From contig NC_077241.1 in the NCBI RefSeq assembly GCF_947179165.1, positions 30,375,246 through 30,439,245 of the forward strand: a stretch of 64,000 nt of DNA, in the 5' to 3' direction. The translations under genes were made by a program, and so were the position numbers. Source of the stretch: Solanum dulcamara. Lineage: Eukaryota > Streptophyta > Magnoliopsida > Solanales > Solanaceae. Positions 47,701 through 58,800 of this stretch are shown piece by piece. Positions within the stretch are counted from its first letter, which is position 1. Every line of letters starts with the position of its first letter. The notes under the pieces are model-generated. The model had not been told where the DNA came from and searched no databases. It saw only the letters and a list, made by a program, of their open reading frames with translations.

Positions 47701-48290
47701 CGTTGTGGTAAGGGCTGAGTGTTGGATAAAATGGATTCATCAAATGTCATATGTTCAGATGCTCCAGAATCAAGGATCCAAAAATGAGTTTTAGAGAATG
47801 TAGGAGTAGGGAAGAGAATTAAGGAATTCATACCAAGGAACTAATACCAGGACAGTTGGCTATCACATTTGGCTCAGAACTAGAATCACCTTGTTGATCA
47901 ATTTTAATTTCTTGTAGTATCTGCATCAGTTGACCAATTTGATTGTCCATACCTTTTCTCATGTTATTTCCATAAATCGATTGCAAAATTCGAGTGAATA
48001 ACACTGGATCTTATCTCATTGGTCAAAGAATTCAACATCCACAAACACCATGTCATTGCATCACACCCAAAGATTGAAGTGCTCAGTATTCTCCTTTGGC
48101 TTCGACAGGGAACCATCAATGAAATCGAGTTTATTCTTCGCTGATAAAGAGATTTACATATATTTCCTCCAGGACCCATATTCGAAACCAGAAAAATCAA
48201 TGTCAGAATTGGGAAATCCGAAGCATGAATATAGTATGGATGAAGGTGATCTATCTTCGCCATTGCAGGAAAGAGAAGTCGAGATTAGAT
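44794..48290 (-). pseudogene. Ty1/copia gag-pol polyprotein remnant
   Basis: Pieces in minus order: a short gag-like segment (48290-47964), protease with ILDSGASEHMTF (47831-47568), the GAG-pre-integrase HHCC zinc region LWHKGLGHMH with paired cysteines (47564-47064), the integrase core with QQNGVVERI (46923-46717), RT parts (about 46100-45156, including [18 protein letters not shown]) and RNase H with SLSSAEAEYHSV and KHFDLDYQF (45042-44794). Order PR-INT-RT-RH identifies Ty1/copia. Frameshifts separate all pieces. A 70-bp tandem duplication at 46657-46796 disrupts the integrase. The gag is much shorter than usual, so an internal deletion is likely. Confidence 0.85.
46657..46796. repeat. 70-bp tandem duplication in copia integrase
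   Basis: AGGAACTTTGGAGTGAAAAAG starts at 46657 and again at 46727, with the intervening sequence nearly identical. Since 70 is not a multiple of three, the duplication shifts the integrase frame. Confidence 0.85.
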
Positions 48291-48351
48291 CAACAAGATG
48301 AGATCGAGAATAAGAGAAAACTCAAATCTGAGAAACTTCTAAAAGAGCAAA

Positions 48352-48363
48352 GATCTTATACCA
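48352..48363 (-). promoter_or_regulatory. Copia primer-binding site, degenerate
   Basis: The minus strand reads TGGTATAAGATC, two changes from TGGTATCAGAGC, two bases after the 5' LTR end at 48366. It confirms orientation. Confidence 0.7.
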
Positions 48364-48365
48364 TC

Positions 48366-48539
48366 TGAAAAATCTAGAGAGAACAAATGTAATTTTGAAA
48401 GAGAGAATACTCATTCCTTTCTTCATTCAGAATTTCTGTATCTCGTCATATAAACACACTACAACTAGAGCTTATTATTAACCGCCTCGGACTAATTACA
48501 GTTGTACAAGAGAATATCTGTGATGCTTCTTTAGTTCCA
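48366..48539 (-). mobile_element. Copia 5' LTR
   Basis: The 174-bp minus-strand LTR runs from TGGAACTAAAG at 48539 to CTAGATTTTTCA at 48366. It matches the ends of 44360-44661 closely but lacks about 128 bp of internal sequence. Confidence 0.8.
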
Positions 48540-49802
48540 ACATCCATATTGATATACAAATATTGTAACACAATTATTGCTTATTAAGTAGTATATAAGC
48601 ATTTTCAGTAGGGAAACACACAAGAAAATGCAAGTGCAATCAGAGGCTTTTTCCAAATTTGGAGATTCAATGAAAAGAATGTACGTAGGGAGATAAATTA
48701 TGATTACAAACGAAATTAGAGACCCGGCATCAATCAGTAAGCTTTTGAAGTGCCAAATGTATAGTGCTGAGTACGGAGGCATAAAATGACAACACACAGA
48801 CAAACTTCCTGAGGTTGGCTTCTTTGCAGTATGGTCTATGGAATACGATTTGTGAGTCGGTATTCTCATCATCTCCCATGTTAGCTAGCCATTGCTAATG
48901 TCACCACTAGCAAATAATATTCTCTCTTTAGTATGGTGAGTTCATCCATAAAGCATTGCCAGTGGGAAACAAAGGTAACATACGGTACAACAGTCAAGAT
49001 TTTATGCTTTGGGAAAACAAATTGAGGTTGTCTCGACCTGATTTACAGTGAAAAAAGGGAATAGATGAAGATCGCACACACAAACACTTTACCATACTCC
49101 TATTCTTGGAGAAATGTAAGAAAAGACTAAAATTCAAACATAGTATAAACATAGTATAATGTGTCTGGGTTTTTAGATTACCAAGAATTTACCCTGCAAT
49201 CCAAGGTAGAGTTGTTAATCAACGGATTTTGGATTCATCCGACTCCACTAGATGTTTTTTCACAAAGATATCAATACAGAATAACGCAGAACCACAATAA
49301 TGTCACTAAAAGTGTAAACTCAAATATAAAGTTGGAGTTATTTACAACCATGATAACTCAGCGGAAGGCATAAATTTTATGTTTATGTTTAACTTGAAAA
49401 GGTCTGGGAATGAGCTCAGGAGTAAAACAATTGAGAACTACAAAGCCTCACCAAAATGAACTCTACTAGTACTATAAATTTACAGGATGGTTTGCTAGTC
49501 TTATACATTGTATAATCATGTACAGCTGCTTTTAATTTGACCTCTTCTGGAATTCCACAACACCAAAATAAGAGCAAGCAAGAAGGGATGGGAAGAAACT
49601 GTACACAGGATGCAGAAAAAAAAAAGAAGGGGGGGGGGGGGGGAGAGCATCACATCATGAAGTTTTTTTTGATAAAAGTAATAATAAATCCTTCTACTTA
49701 TTGAAGGACAATGCATGCCTGTCAAGTGACAACAAGAGGAGCAGCATAATTTTATGGCCGAAACGTTTCATCAGATGTATGTATCATGGCTAACTTTTCA
49801 TC
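48540..49802. other. 3' flank of the GRV2-like gene, no other gene seen
   Basis: A gene-free stretch between the copia element and the stop codon of the GRV2-like gene. The part nearest the gene (49500-49802) should hold its 3' UTR. A homopolymer G run lies at 49629-49643 next to an A run. Short frames here have no recognisable motif. Confidence 0.5.
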
Positions 49803-52800
49803 TTATGAACCTTGATCCTGCTTGCCATTTGATTCAGCTGTTGTCACAACAGGAGGTTTTGCTAGACCAGATTGCGTTGGAGGAGCTGTCAGTGCATACG
49901 TCAATCTGGATGAAGAATTTTCAACCAAACCAGCAACTCCTGCAGCTGCAGATTGGGCATTTGAAGGGAGGAATAGATCATGTCTCTGATCTTTATAAGC
50001 AGTCCAAACCTGCATGTTAAAGTTTGATCACAAACTTGGCTTCATTAGATCCAACTTACAACAATGTCTTAACACTTCTTATAATAGAAATAGTTGGTCC
50101 GGACTACATACAACTCAGGTGAAGTGCACAAACAGCCATTTTTAACACCACTGCTTAAATTTAAGCCGTTTTTAAAGAAGTATTTACAAAATGGCTCAAC
50201 GTTTTGTTAGTAAATTATATGTGAACAAAGTTATCCCTCCAAACAATACCTCTGCTTTTCTTCTTACTCTCTTCTTCAGCTACCTGCTTCTAATAAATAT
50301 CTAAACCTAGGATAAATGATTTATTTCTTCAACTGATTCAAATTCTCCAAAGAAAAGACTTCACTCTGTATTTTTTCTTCTTTGCTTTGAGCATTTCTTT
50401 TCTTTATATCAAACAATTATATACATACAAGAACCTTTTACACAATCTTCGTATTATATTATCAGTAAAAAGAAATAAAATAAGAGACTTTTGGACGTGG
50501 TTGAACTCATGAGCAAATGACTAAGGTATATGGATAATACCTGAGTAGAAGTTGAAGGAAATAAAGTTCTGAAATTTACACCACCACATGCAAACTTCAG
50601 GATATGGTTTGCATTGTCACAAATGAACTTCAGGACACAAATGTCCTGAAACATAGTTAACTTCTGGAAAAAATTTGCATTTTCACGAGTTAACTTTAGG
50701 ACACTGTCCTGAAGTTTGGACTGTAACATGTCAACCTTAGGCTTAGGATACTCAGTTCAAACTGTTGGATACTTTTACAAAAGGAAAAAGAGTAGATTGC
50801 CAGGATTACAAAGGTCTCAACTGATCTCATGTCTTAACCTTCTTTATAGTATCCTTAAGTTTGAACTGTGGAATTTGCACTGCAGGACATATTGTCCTGA
50901 ATTTTGAATCATGAATTTAAAACTTCAAGAAACAATGTCTTGAATGTTGAACCATGAGTTTGAACTTCATGACATCATGTCCTAAATTTTGAGCCATGAA
51001 TTTCAACTTTAGGACATTATTTCCTGAATTTTGAGCTGTGAAATTCTAACTTCAGGACACAATTATTATTATTTTTGATAACCGTGGTGTCCACGCACCT
51101 CGACCTTCAGGACACAATTTTGAATCTTCGAATTCTAATTTCAGGACTGCAATATTCATTATTATGCGAATTACCATAAATTATGACAATATTATTTCAA
51201 ATTCGACATTATCTCTGTAGCCCCGAACCCAGATGGGCAGGTGTGAATGAAAATGCAACTGTCTTTTGCAATCCAGACGGGGAAAAGGTAATATGGAAAA
51301 AATGGTTCTGGAGTAGTGATGAGTTTTGCTAGAGAAAATGATCAGTGGATTTGGGTTGCTTAGGTGTGTTTATATAGAGAATGTGTCAAAGAAAACGAGT
51401 GTGTGTGTGTGTAGTGTGAGGGGTGGATAGATGGAAAAAAAGATAAGGAACGATGGATTTTTGTTGTGAAAAGGGCAAAACGGTCTTCAATATTCATTGC
51501 AAGTAAAAAATTGATTATTTTTGGTCAACAGTAAAAACATGGGCTAAACACTAAATTATAAGCCAAAAACTGGCTCCCCACACTATTTCCACATGACTCA
51601 ATCTCCGGCTCAACAAGGAGAGGGATAATGTAAGACCCTGTAAATGCGAAGCTTGAAAATATCGAAATCCAGACCAAAACCGGAGTGTGGGAACACCCAA
51701 GGATTTTAAAGTCAAAAAGTAATTAAATGGACTAGGATGGGCATGGAAGTACTTTGGACAACGGATAAAAGCACGAAACGATTTAAGACTTTAAAGTACG
51801 GCAACGACAACTAGAAGTAATGTTTTTGCATGTAAAAGGAGGCTACGGACTAGTACCATATCACATGGTCATGACAATAGGTGAAGAAGGTGTGTTGGAA
51901 TGATTTAAGGTCTAAGGAAAGCTCTAGCACAATGTTGGGTTGGAAGCTATGCCACAGACTAATATTTCAAATGACCTCATACAAGGTCCAAGTTCAAACA
52001 AGCTTATACCTCCCAGAATATAAAGTGTTATGTGGTGAATTACCTATCAAATTAAAGGTCTTTGAGTCTAGTTTCCAACCGTTTTCCATTTGGAACTTCC
52101 TATAAGGAGTTATGATCATTTCAGGGGAACGTAACAAAACAGCCAACTGAGTCCGAGCCAACCGTGGCCAACGGTTCCAATCATTCCAAAATGCCCCTGA
52201 TTGTTCCCAAAGGGCCCCCCACCGTGACCAAGTCCAGCATGTTGAATTTGGGGCCCAAGGACAAGCCCTAACCATAGCCATAGGTTGCCCCCACGGTTGA
52301 CCCCTAGCCCCTATTTTTACGGTTGTGAAGAGAGACAAAGGGCATATGTTTTGGCCACGTCATTAAGGTTGTCTCCCCTCTCTCTACACCTCCAACTCCT
52401 CCCACATTTAAGGTAAGAATTCCTCATTACTTTGGTGTTGAAACCTATCATTCCAATACTAGAATTAACACCTCCTATGGCTAGAACCCATAGTTTTTTT
52501 AAAAAAATTCCTCAAGTGAAGGATTTGGCTAGGATTTCTTTCTAGAGGTAAGTCTACACCCCTAATCTCACATACATGACTAATTAATAATATTATGATT
52601 AATATTTACGTGTTGAGACTTATGTGATGGTGATTGGAAACCATAAGTTCTTGGATTGAATTGATGAATGTTGTAGACATTGGGGGAGTGATTAAATAGT
52701 GGATATGGTTGGGAGTTAATTATTGGACATGTATGTGTTTAAAGAAGAAGTTAAGTACCTAAGCATGATTCTAGGGTCATCATGGGCATATAGAAGGGTA

Positions 52801-55800
52801 GTTGGATGAAAGAAACACCATTGATGAGGGCGGTGGGGAATGATGCACACTAGGTGCTTGATGAAATACATAAATGACTCAAAACTAGTGTTATCAAAGG
52901 CGCGCTTAAGCACTGAAGTGAGGCTCAAAACGACCAATTGATATTTCACTTTATTGTAATTATTTTTCAATTTCTTTATTAGTATATTTGTCATTCACGC
53001 TTATAAATTGTTAGTCTTGGACTAAACATATATGTTTGTATTTTTTCTCCCTTGGCGCCTTTTTCATTAAAGCCCACACTTTATTTTGCACTTGCACTTA
53101 AAGCCCCAACGAACCTTAGATCTTCTTTGCGCTTCTTGCTTTTGATAACACTGCTCAAAACATTGATTCTCTTCCTAAAATTGACCCAAATGGTTTACTG
53201 TGTTGTAGAGTTGGTTAGGCATTGTAGTAACGAACAAAATTGAGATATGTTGTCTAAACTCTTTTCCATAGGGTCGTTTGCCATCACATAAATTTCACGC
53301 CTTCCAAATGTGTTTACATATCTATATAGCTTTCCAAATAATGGTGTATAATTGTGGTTGATAAGAGGCCATATGTTATACATTGAATTACTTTACCTAA
53401 ATGTAAAGAATTGAGTTTTTTTGCCTGACATCATGATTATGACCATTTCAATGCATCAAATGTCCATGATTTATTCGATTGAGTTTTCCAAAGTATTTCA
53501 ACATATTTTTATGACATTCTTTACCGACAATGCTAGATTCTTTCGAATTGAAAAGTATATTATGGGCCAATGAGACAAATGAAATGATTTCATTCATAGG
53601 TTATGAAAAGGGTCAAAGTTGTCAAATGGGAATTAATATATAGTTAGTTTAAAGGGTGTTTTGTCCTAATGTCAAATGCCAGAAACTATGGATGCTGATG
53701 TAGGACAAGGATCGTTCTGTTGGTTCGGGCAATTCATTACATTCCTTTAATCAATTATGTATTGCACATATTGCTAGCAAAATATGACATGTCGAGCCAT
53801 ACAGACAATATGGTAAGATGGCTTGGCAGATTGGGCCAAGTTCAGACTCCATGTTACACACATGGTGGTTTTCAGTAACAAAATTAAGACCCACCAAAAA
53901 AGTTATATGTATGCTCAAACCTTAAGTTATGATGTTTTTTAGAAATGAATCTATTTATGATTTTTAAATGGCATATTATTTTTTTGCATGTAATGTTTCT
54001 TCTACTGTCTTGTCCCATTCGATGTGAATGACAAGCAAATACTACTCCACATGTACTCACGTCCCTTTTTGTCGTGGCGCTGCATCATTTTTATGATGCA
54101 GGTACTGATTCTCAGAGCAACATAGATTCCTCTACGTTCCTCCCTCGTCCAATCTTTTGGTGAGCCCTATTACAACTTGAGGCATTCTTTTTATGTATTT
54201 AGAATATGCAATTATTTTTGGTATAGTCGAGGTCTTGTCACCGATATTTCTCTCATGTACAGTCATAACAACGACATACCCAGCGTAATTCCACGAGTGG
54301 GTCTGAAAAGGATTGGGTAAACGCATATCTTATTGGGAGGTAGAGAGGTTATTTCCAATAGATCCTCATGTACTGTCATAGATGTTCCATAAACACACTG
54401 GGTAGTGTATGCCATGGTGTTTTCATCGATGTCTCATTTTGCAAGAATATATTATTACTTTCAACATCTATGGACTATGGTATAACGAGATTTCAAAAGT
54501 AAAATGCCTTGTATTAGAAATGTATCCCTTGAATTGATTTCACTCATGCATGAATCATTTTCATAAGTTACTTAATGTCGGTTTGCTTGGTCAAAGTTAA
54601 GGCATCGGGTGCTGATCCGTCCCACCAAGGTTTGGGGCATGATAAAGTGGTATCAAAGCACTAGGTTTCACATGTCCTAGGGAGCCTATGGAACTATGTG
54701 TAGTAGAGTCCCTCTTATCAGTGTGTTGTCGAGCACATTTATATTTGGGAGGCTACACGAACATTTAAGAAGTTATCTATTCCTTCTACTCTAGAACATG
54801 TGATTGAGCTTAGACTTCAAGTAACAGTCAATTCCTATTGAATTTCGTCGTATCGAATGTGAAAGAAATGACGCAGAAATCTAAGGCTTAGATAATGACA
54901 CCACCCTTATAGAAAAATCACGTAGTGTCAAATAGTAATGACTGAGACTCCAGAATGAAGTTGAATGCAGAATGAGGTGCATGTTGCCCATGAGGAAATA
55001 GTTTTGGGGTTGAATATGAAGACAAACATTAATGATGTATTTAATGAGAATGTGATGACAATATTATAAGGAGTCGTTTGGTGTGAGGTATAAGGAATAA
55101 TAATCCCAGGATAAAATAAAGCATGTTTAAGTTGGAAGTATTAGGTAGTCATGAGATTATTTATCCCACCATTTATACCTTAGTGATGGGATTAATTATC
55201 CCATATACATGGTGGGATAACTTATCTTGGGGTTAATCCCAGGATAACTTATTCCCAACCAAATGATCCCTAAGGAAGATGTCAAGATTAGTTAAGAAAA
55301 TATTTAGAAGATATGGTGAGGACATGTTGCAGGGTTATCTTTATGAAATGATAGTCAGGCTGTGTTGATGAATCTCAAGGAAAACAATTCGAGAAGGGTT
55401 CAATAATCCTGATGTGGGTAAGGGAGCTTACAACAACAACAACATACCCAATGTAGTCCCACAAAGTGAGTCTGGAGAGGGTAGAGTGTACGCATACCTT
55501 ACCTCTACCTCAAGGTAGAGAGGTTGTTCCCAATAGACCCTTGGCTCAAGGAAAAAACAATAGTAACAAAAAAACCTAAATTACAGAAAAAGAAATAATG
55601 AAAGTACAAGAAACAATAGATAGTAACAGAATAATACTACAACAAAATAAGAAACGATAATCAAATAAAAAAAACTACAAGAGTACTACTACCACTACTA
55701 GTATGACAGGATAAGCTAAACAACACTCGACTACCCACTAACATTCTACCATGAGCCACGACCTCTATAATTTCCAATCTAAGTCATGTCCTTGGAAAGC

Positions 55801-58800
55801 TGGAGCTAGATCATGTCCTGTCTGATTACTTATCCCCAATTCTTTAGTCTAGCTCTACTTCTCTTGAAACCATCCATGGCCAACCTCTCACACCTCCGCA
55901 CCAGGGCATCCGTGCACTTCCTCTTTATATGCCTGAACTATCTCAGTCTTGCCTCCCGTATTTATCCTCTATCAAAACCACTTCTGCCTTATCCCAAATA
56001 GCTTTATTTCTGAGCTTATCTCTCCTAATATGGCCACATATTCATTGCTTTAAGCGTAGAGCACAAATATAGTGTGGGCTTTAATGAAAAAAGGCACAAA
56101 GGGAGAAAAAGAATCAAATATATATGTTTAGTCCAAGACCAATAATTATAACATGAATGACAAATATATGACCAAAGAAATTGAAAAAAAAGGAATGATA
56201 AAGTGAAATATCAATTGTTTAGTGTCAATTCTTCAAAAGAGGCTCATTGGTAAGGAAAAGTTTGCCTCAAAACCTTGATGACCACACTAAAGCACACATA
56301 AAGCGAGGCGAAGCGCTAAACACGTTTTGAGCCTCGCATCAGGGCTTAAACGCGCTTAAAGTGCGCCTTTGACAACGTTGTGTATTGGGGAAAAGCGACC
56401 GTGCTAGATGAGATCCTAGTAGAATTTTGGCAGAGTGAAGTAGGGCAGGTGTGGAATGGTTGACTAGGTTATTTAATGTTGTTTTTACAAAGAGAAAAAT
56501 GCTTGAGGAATGAAGGTGGAGTACGATGATCCCATTGTACAAGAACATAGGCGACATCCAGAATTGCAACAATTATAGGGGTATTAAGTTGCTGAACCAT
56601 GAAGGTTTGGAAGAGGGTGGTGAAGATTAAAAAAAAGGTAATGGAGATTGTTAGAGTGAGTAAAAAGTCTCACATTGGTTGGGGAATAGGCTGATGGTCT
56701 GCTTATATGGACTTGGGCAATCCTCCTCTCATAAGCTAGCTTTTAGGGTTGAGTTAAACCTAAATAACAACAGCAACAACAACGACCCAGTGAAATCCCA
56801 CAACGTGGGGTCTGGGGAGGGTAAAGTGTACGCAGACCTGACTCATACTAAGGTAGGACGGCTGTTTCCGAAAAACCCTCGGCTCAGTAAAATCAAAAAG
56901 AAGTCAGATAAGAATAAGAAGTTCAAAGCGATATGGAAAAACAAGTAATGAAAGCAACCCAGATAAAATAGAGCAATCAAAATACAGAAAGTAATGAAAG
57001 TAATAAATAATAACAGACATCAGACCACAGGGAATTATAGTGCGCTAATACGCCTACTAATAAGGAAGAATAACGAGACTATGAATTAGCCTTCTACCCT
57101 AATGTGGGTGCTCCACACTTTCCTATCTAGGTCATGTCCTCGGTAAGTTGTAACTACGCCATGTCCTGTCTAATCACCTCTCCCTAATATTTCTTCGGCC
57201 TACCCCTACCTCTTTTGAATCCATCCATGACTAACCTCTCACACCTCCGCACTGGGGCATCGAGTTAAGCCTAAATGCCATATTATAATATGATATCAGA
57301 GTCAGCTTCATCGCCGTTTGGGATTTCGTTCCATGCTTCCGTTGGGCCTGGGCGTGAAGGGTGGTGTTAGAGTAGGTAAAAAGAGCCACATTGGTTGGGA
57401 AATGGACTGACTGTCTACTTATATGGACTTGGACAATCCTCCCCTTATGAGCTAACTTTTGGGGTATAAGTTAGGCCCAAGACCTAACTTTATATGGTAT
57501 CAGAGCCGGGTTCATACCCTCTCTTGGTTCACGCTCCAATTGGGCCTGGGGGTGTAAGAGTGGGTAAAGAATCCCACATTGATTGGAGAATGGACTAGTG
57601 GTCCGCTTATATGGACTTGGGCAATCGTTTCCTCATAAGCTAGCTTTTGGGGTTGAGCTAGGCCTAGGTGCTATATTATGACAGAGATGAGGGTGAGAAA
57701 GGACGTGTCTATTTTCAAAACAAGTTTGGGTTCATTCCAGGGCATTCAACTACCCATTCATCTTGTAAGGAGACTGATGAAACAGTATAGGGAGAAGAAG
57801 AGGGACTTACACATGGTGTTCATCAACCTAGAGAAGGCTTATGTCTAAGTCTCGAAGGAGGCTTTTATGGAATGCTTGGAGGCAAGAGATGCCCATGTGG
57901 TATACATAGGGCGATTAAGGACATGTACGATGGGCCAAAACCCGAGTAAGGACAGCGGGAGAAAACTCAAAACACTTCCCATTAGTGATAGGGTTGCACC
58001 AAAGATCAGCTCTAAGCCCGTTTTTGTTTGCCTTAGTGATGGATGAATTGACATGACACAACATATGCATGAGGTGCCATGATGTATGCTATTTGTAGAT
58101 GACATAGTCTTGATCGACGAGACTCGAAGTAGGAGTCAACGCTATGCTGGAGTTTGGAGGCAAACCCTAGAGTCTAAAGGGTTCAGGTTGAGCGGCACCA
58201 AGGCAGAATACTTGGAGTGCAAGTTTAGTGATATGACATAGGAGGCTTGAGTGGAAGTGAGGCTCGATACCCAAGCCATTTAAAAGAGAGGAAGTTTCAA
58301 GTCTATTATCCAAGGTAACCGAGAGATTGACAAGGCTGTTACACATCGTATTGGTGTAGGTGGATGAAATGGAGGCTCGCTTCCAGAGTCTTGTGTGATA
58401 GGAAGGTACCACCAAAACTTAAAGGCAAGTTCTATACATAAGTAGTTAGACCGACATTGTTGTATGGAGTATAGTGTTGGACCCTCAAACATGGGAAGAA
58501 ATCCACATTTAGCAAATGATTCTCACAAAGAATCGAGAATAGTAAATCAATTACTATAACAAGTCATATATGAGTTCATGCACAAAGCTTTGGGACATGT
58601 GTGCCTAATTTAGAAGCGGCTTAAGCAATTTGGTGTACGACATTGTGTAGTAGTTTGGTTTAGTAGAAAAAATATCCTGATGAGGGGGGTGGAGGGGTAG
58701 TGAGGTATGGAAAAGACTTGAGTACAAATGAATTGGACCCTATAAAACACTAAGGAAAGTTGAAGATGCTTTCAACAGTGAGGAAGAGGACTACTTTATA

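Larger units (their letters stand above)
44360..48539 (-). mobile_element. Ty1/copia retrotransposon, degenerate
   Basis: A minus-strand element with a short 5' LTR (48366-48539), primer site, truncated gag, protease, integrase, RT and RNase H remnants, a polypurine tract and a 3' LTR (44360-44661). Both LTRs end TGGAACTAAAG...CTAGATTTTTCA on the minus strand. The 3' LTR is longer (302 bp against 174) because of internal length change around 44480-44620. The flanking 5-mers CATTG and ACATC do not match, so no target duplication survives or the ends are slightly misplaced. Confidence 0.85.
51629..54645 (+). mobile_element. Gypsy-type 5' LTR with nested MITE and SINE
   Basis: It starts TGTAAGACCCTG at 51629 and ends GGGGCATGATA at 54645, just before a primer-binding site. 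The final CA appears to have mutated to TA. Its 3' part (GATGCAGGTACTGATTCTCAG near 54096) is typical of Solanaceae gypsy LTRs. Subtracting the MITE (52886-53153) and SINE (54268-54364) with their duplications leaves about 2.6 kb. Only this LTR and a short leader survive; the element is truncated. Confidence 0.65.
56386..58495 (+). pseudogene. RTE-type LINE reverse transcriptase remnant (plus)
   Basis: The plus-strand RT of an RTE LINE begins near 56395 (reading like [10 protein letters not shown]). It is interrupted by a TRIM at 56649-57683 and resumes with [37 protein letters not shown] and the active-site block [11 protein letters not shown] (about 58086-58118). Sequence like TLLYGV follows near 58450. 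Multiple stops and frameshifts are present. It ends at about 58495 without the C-terminus, so this copy is 3'-truncated and inactive. Confidence 0.75.

Noticed and set aside
44355..48544. Target duplication for the copia element
   Set aside because: The adjacent 5-mers are CATTG and ACATC and do not match. The similar GATCCATTG and CATCCATATTG strings are offset and were not accepted.
51994..52338. 114-codon minus frame rich in Trp and Pro
   Set aside because: It lies antisense in a gypsy LTR, lacks any known domain and has no promoter or splice support.
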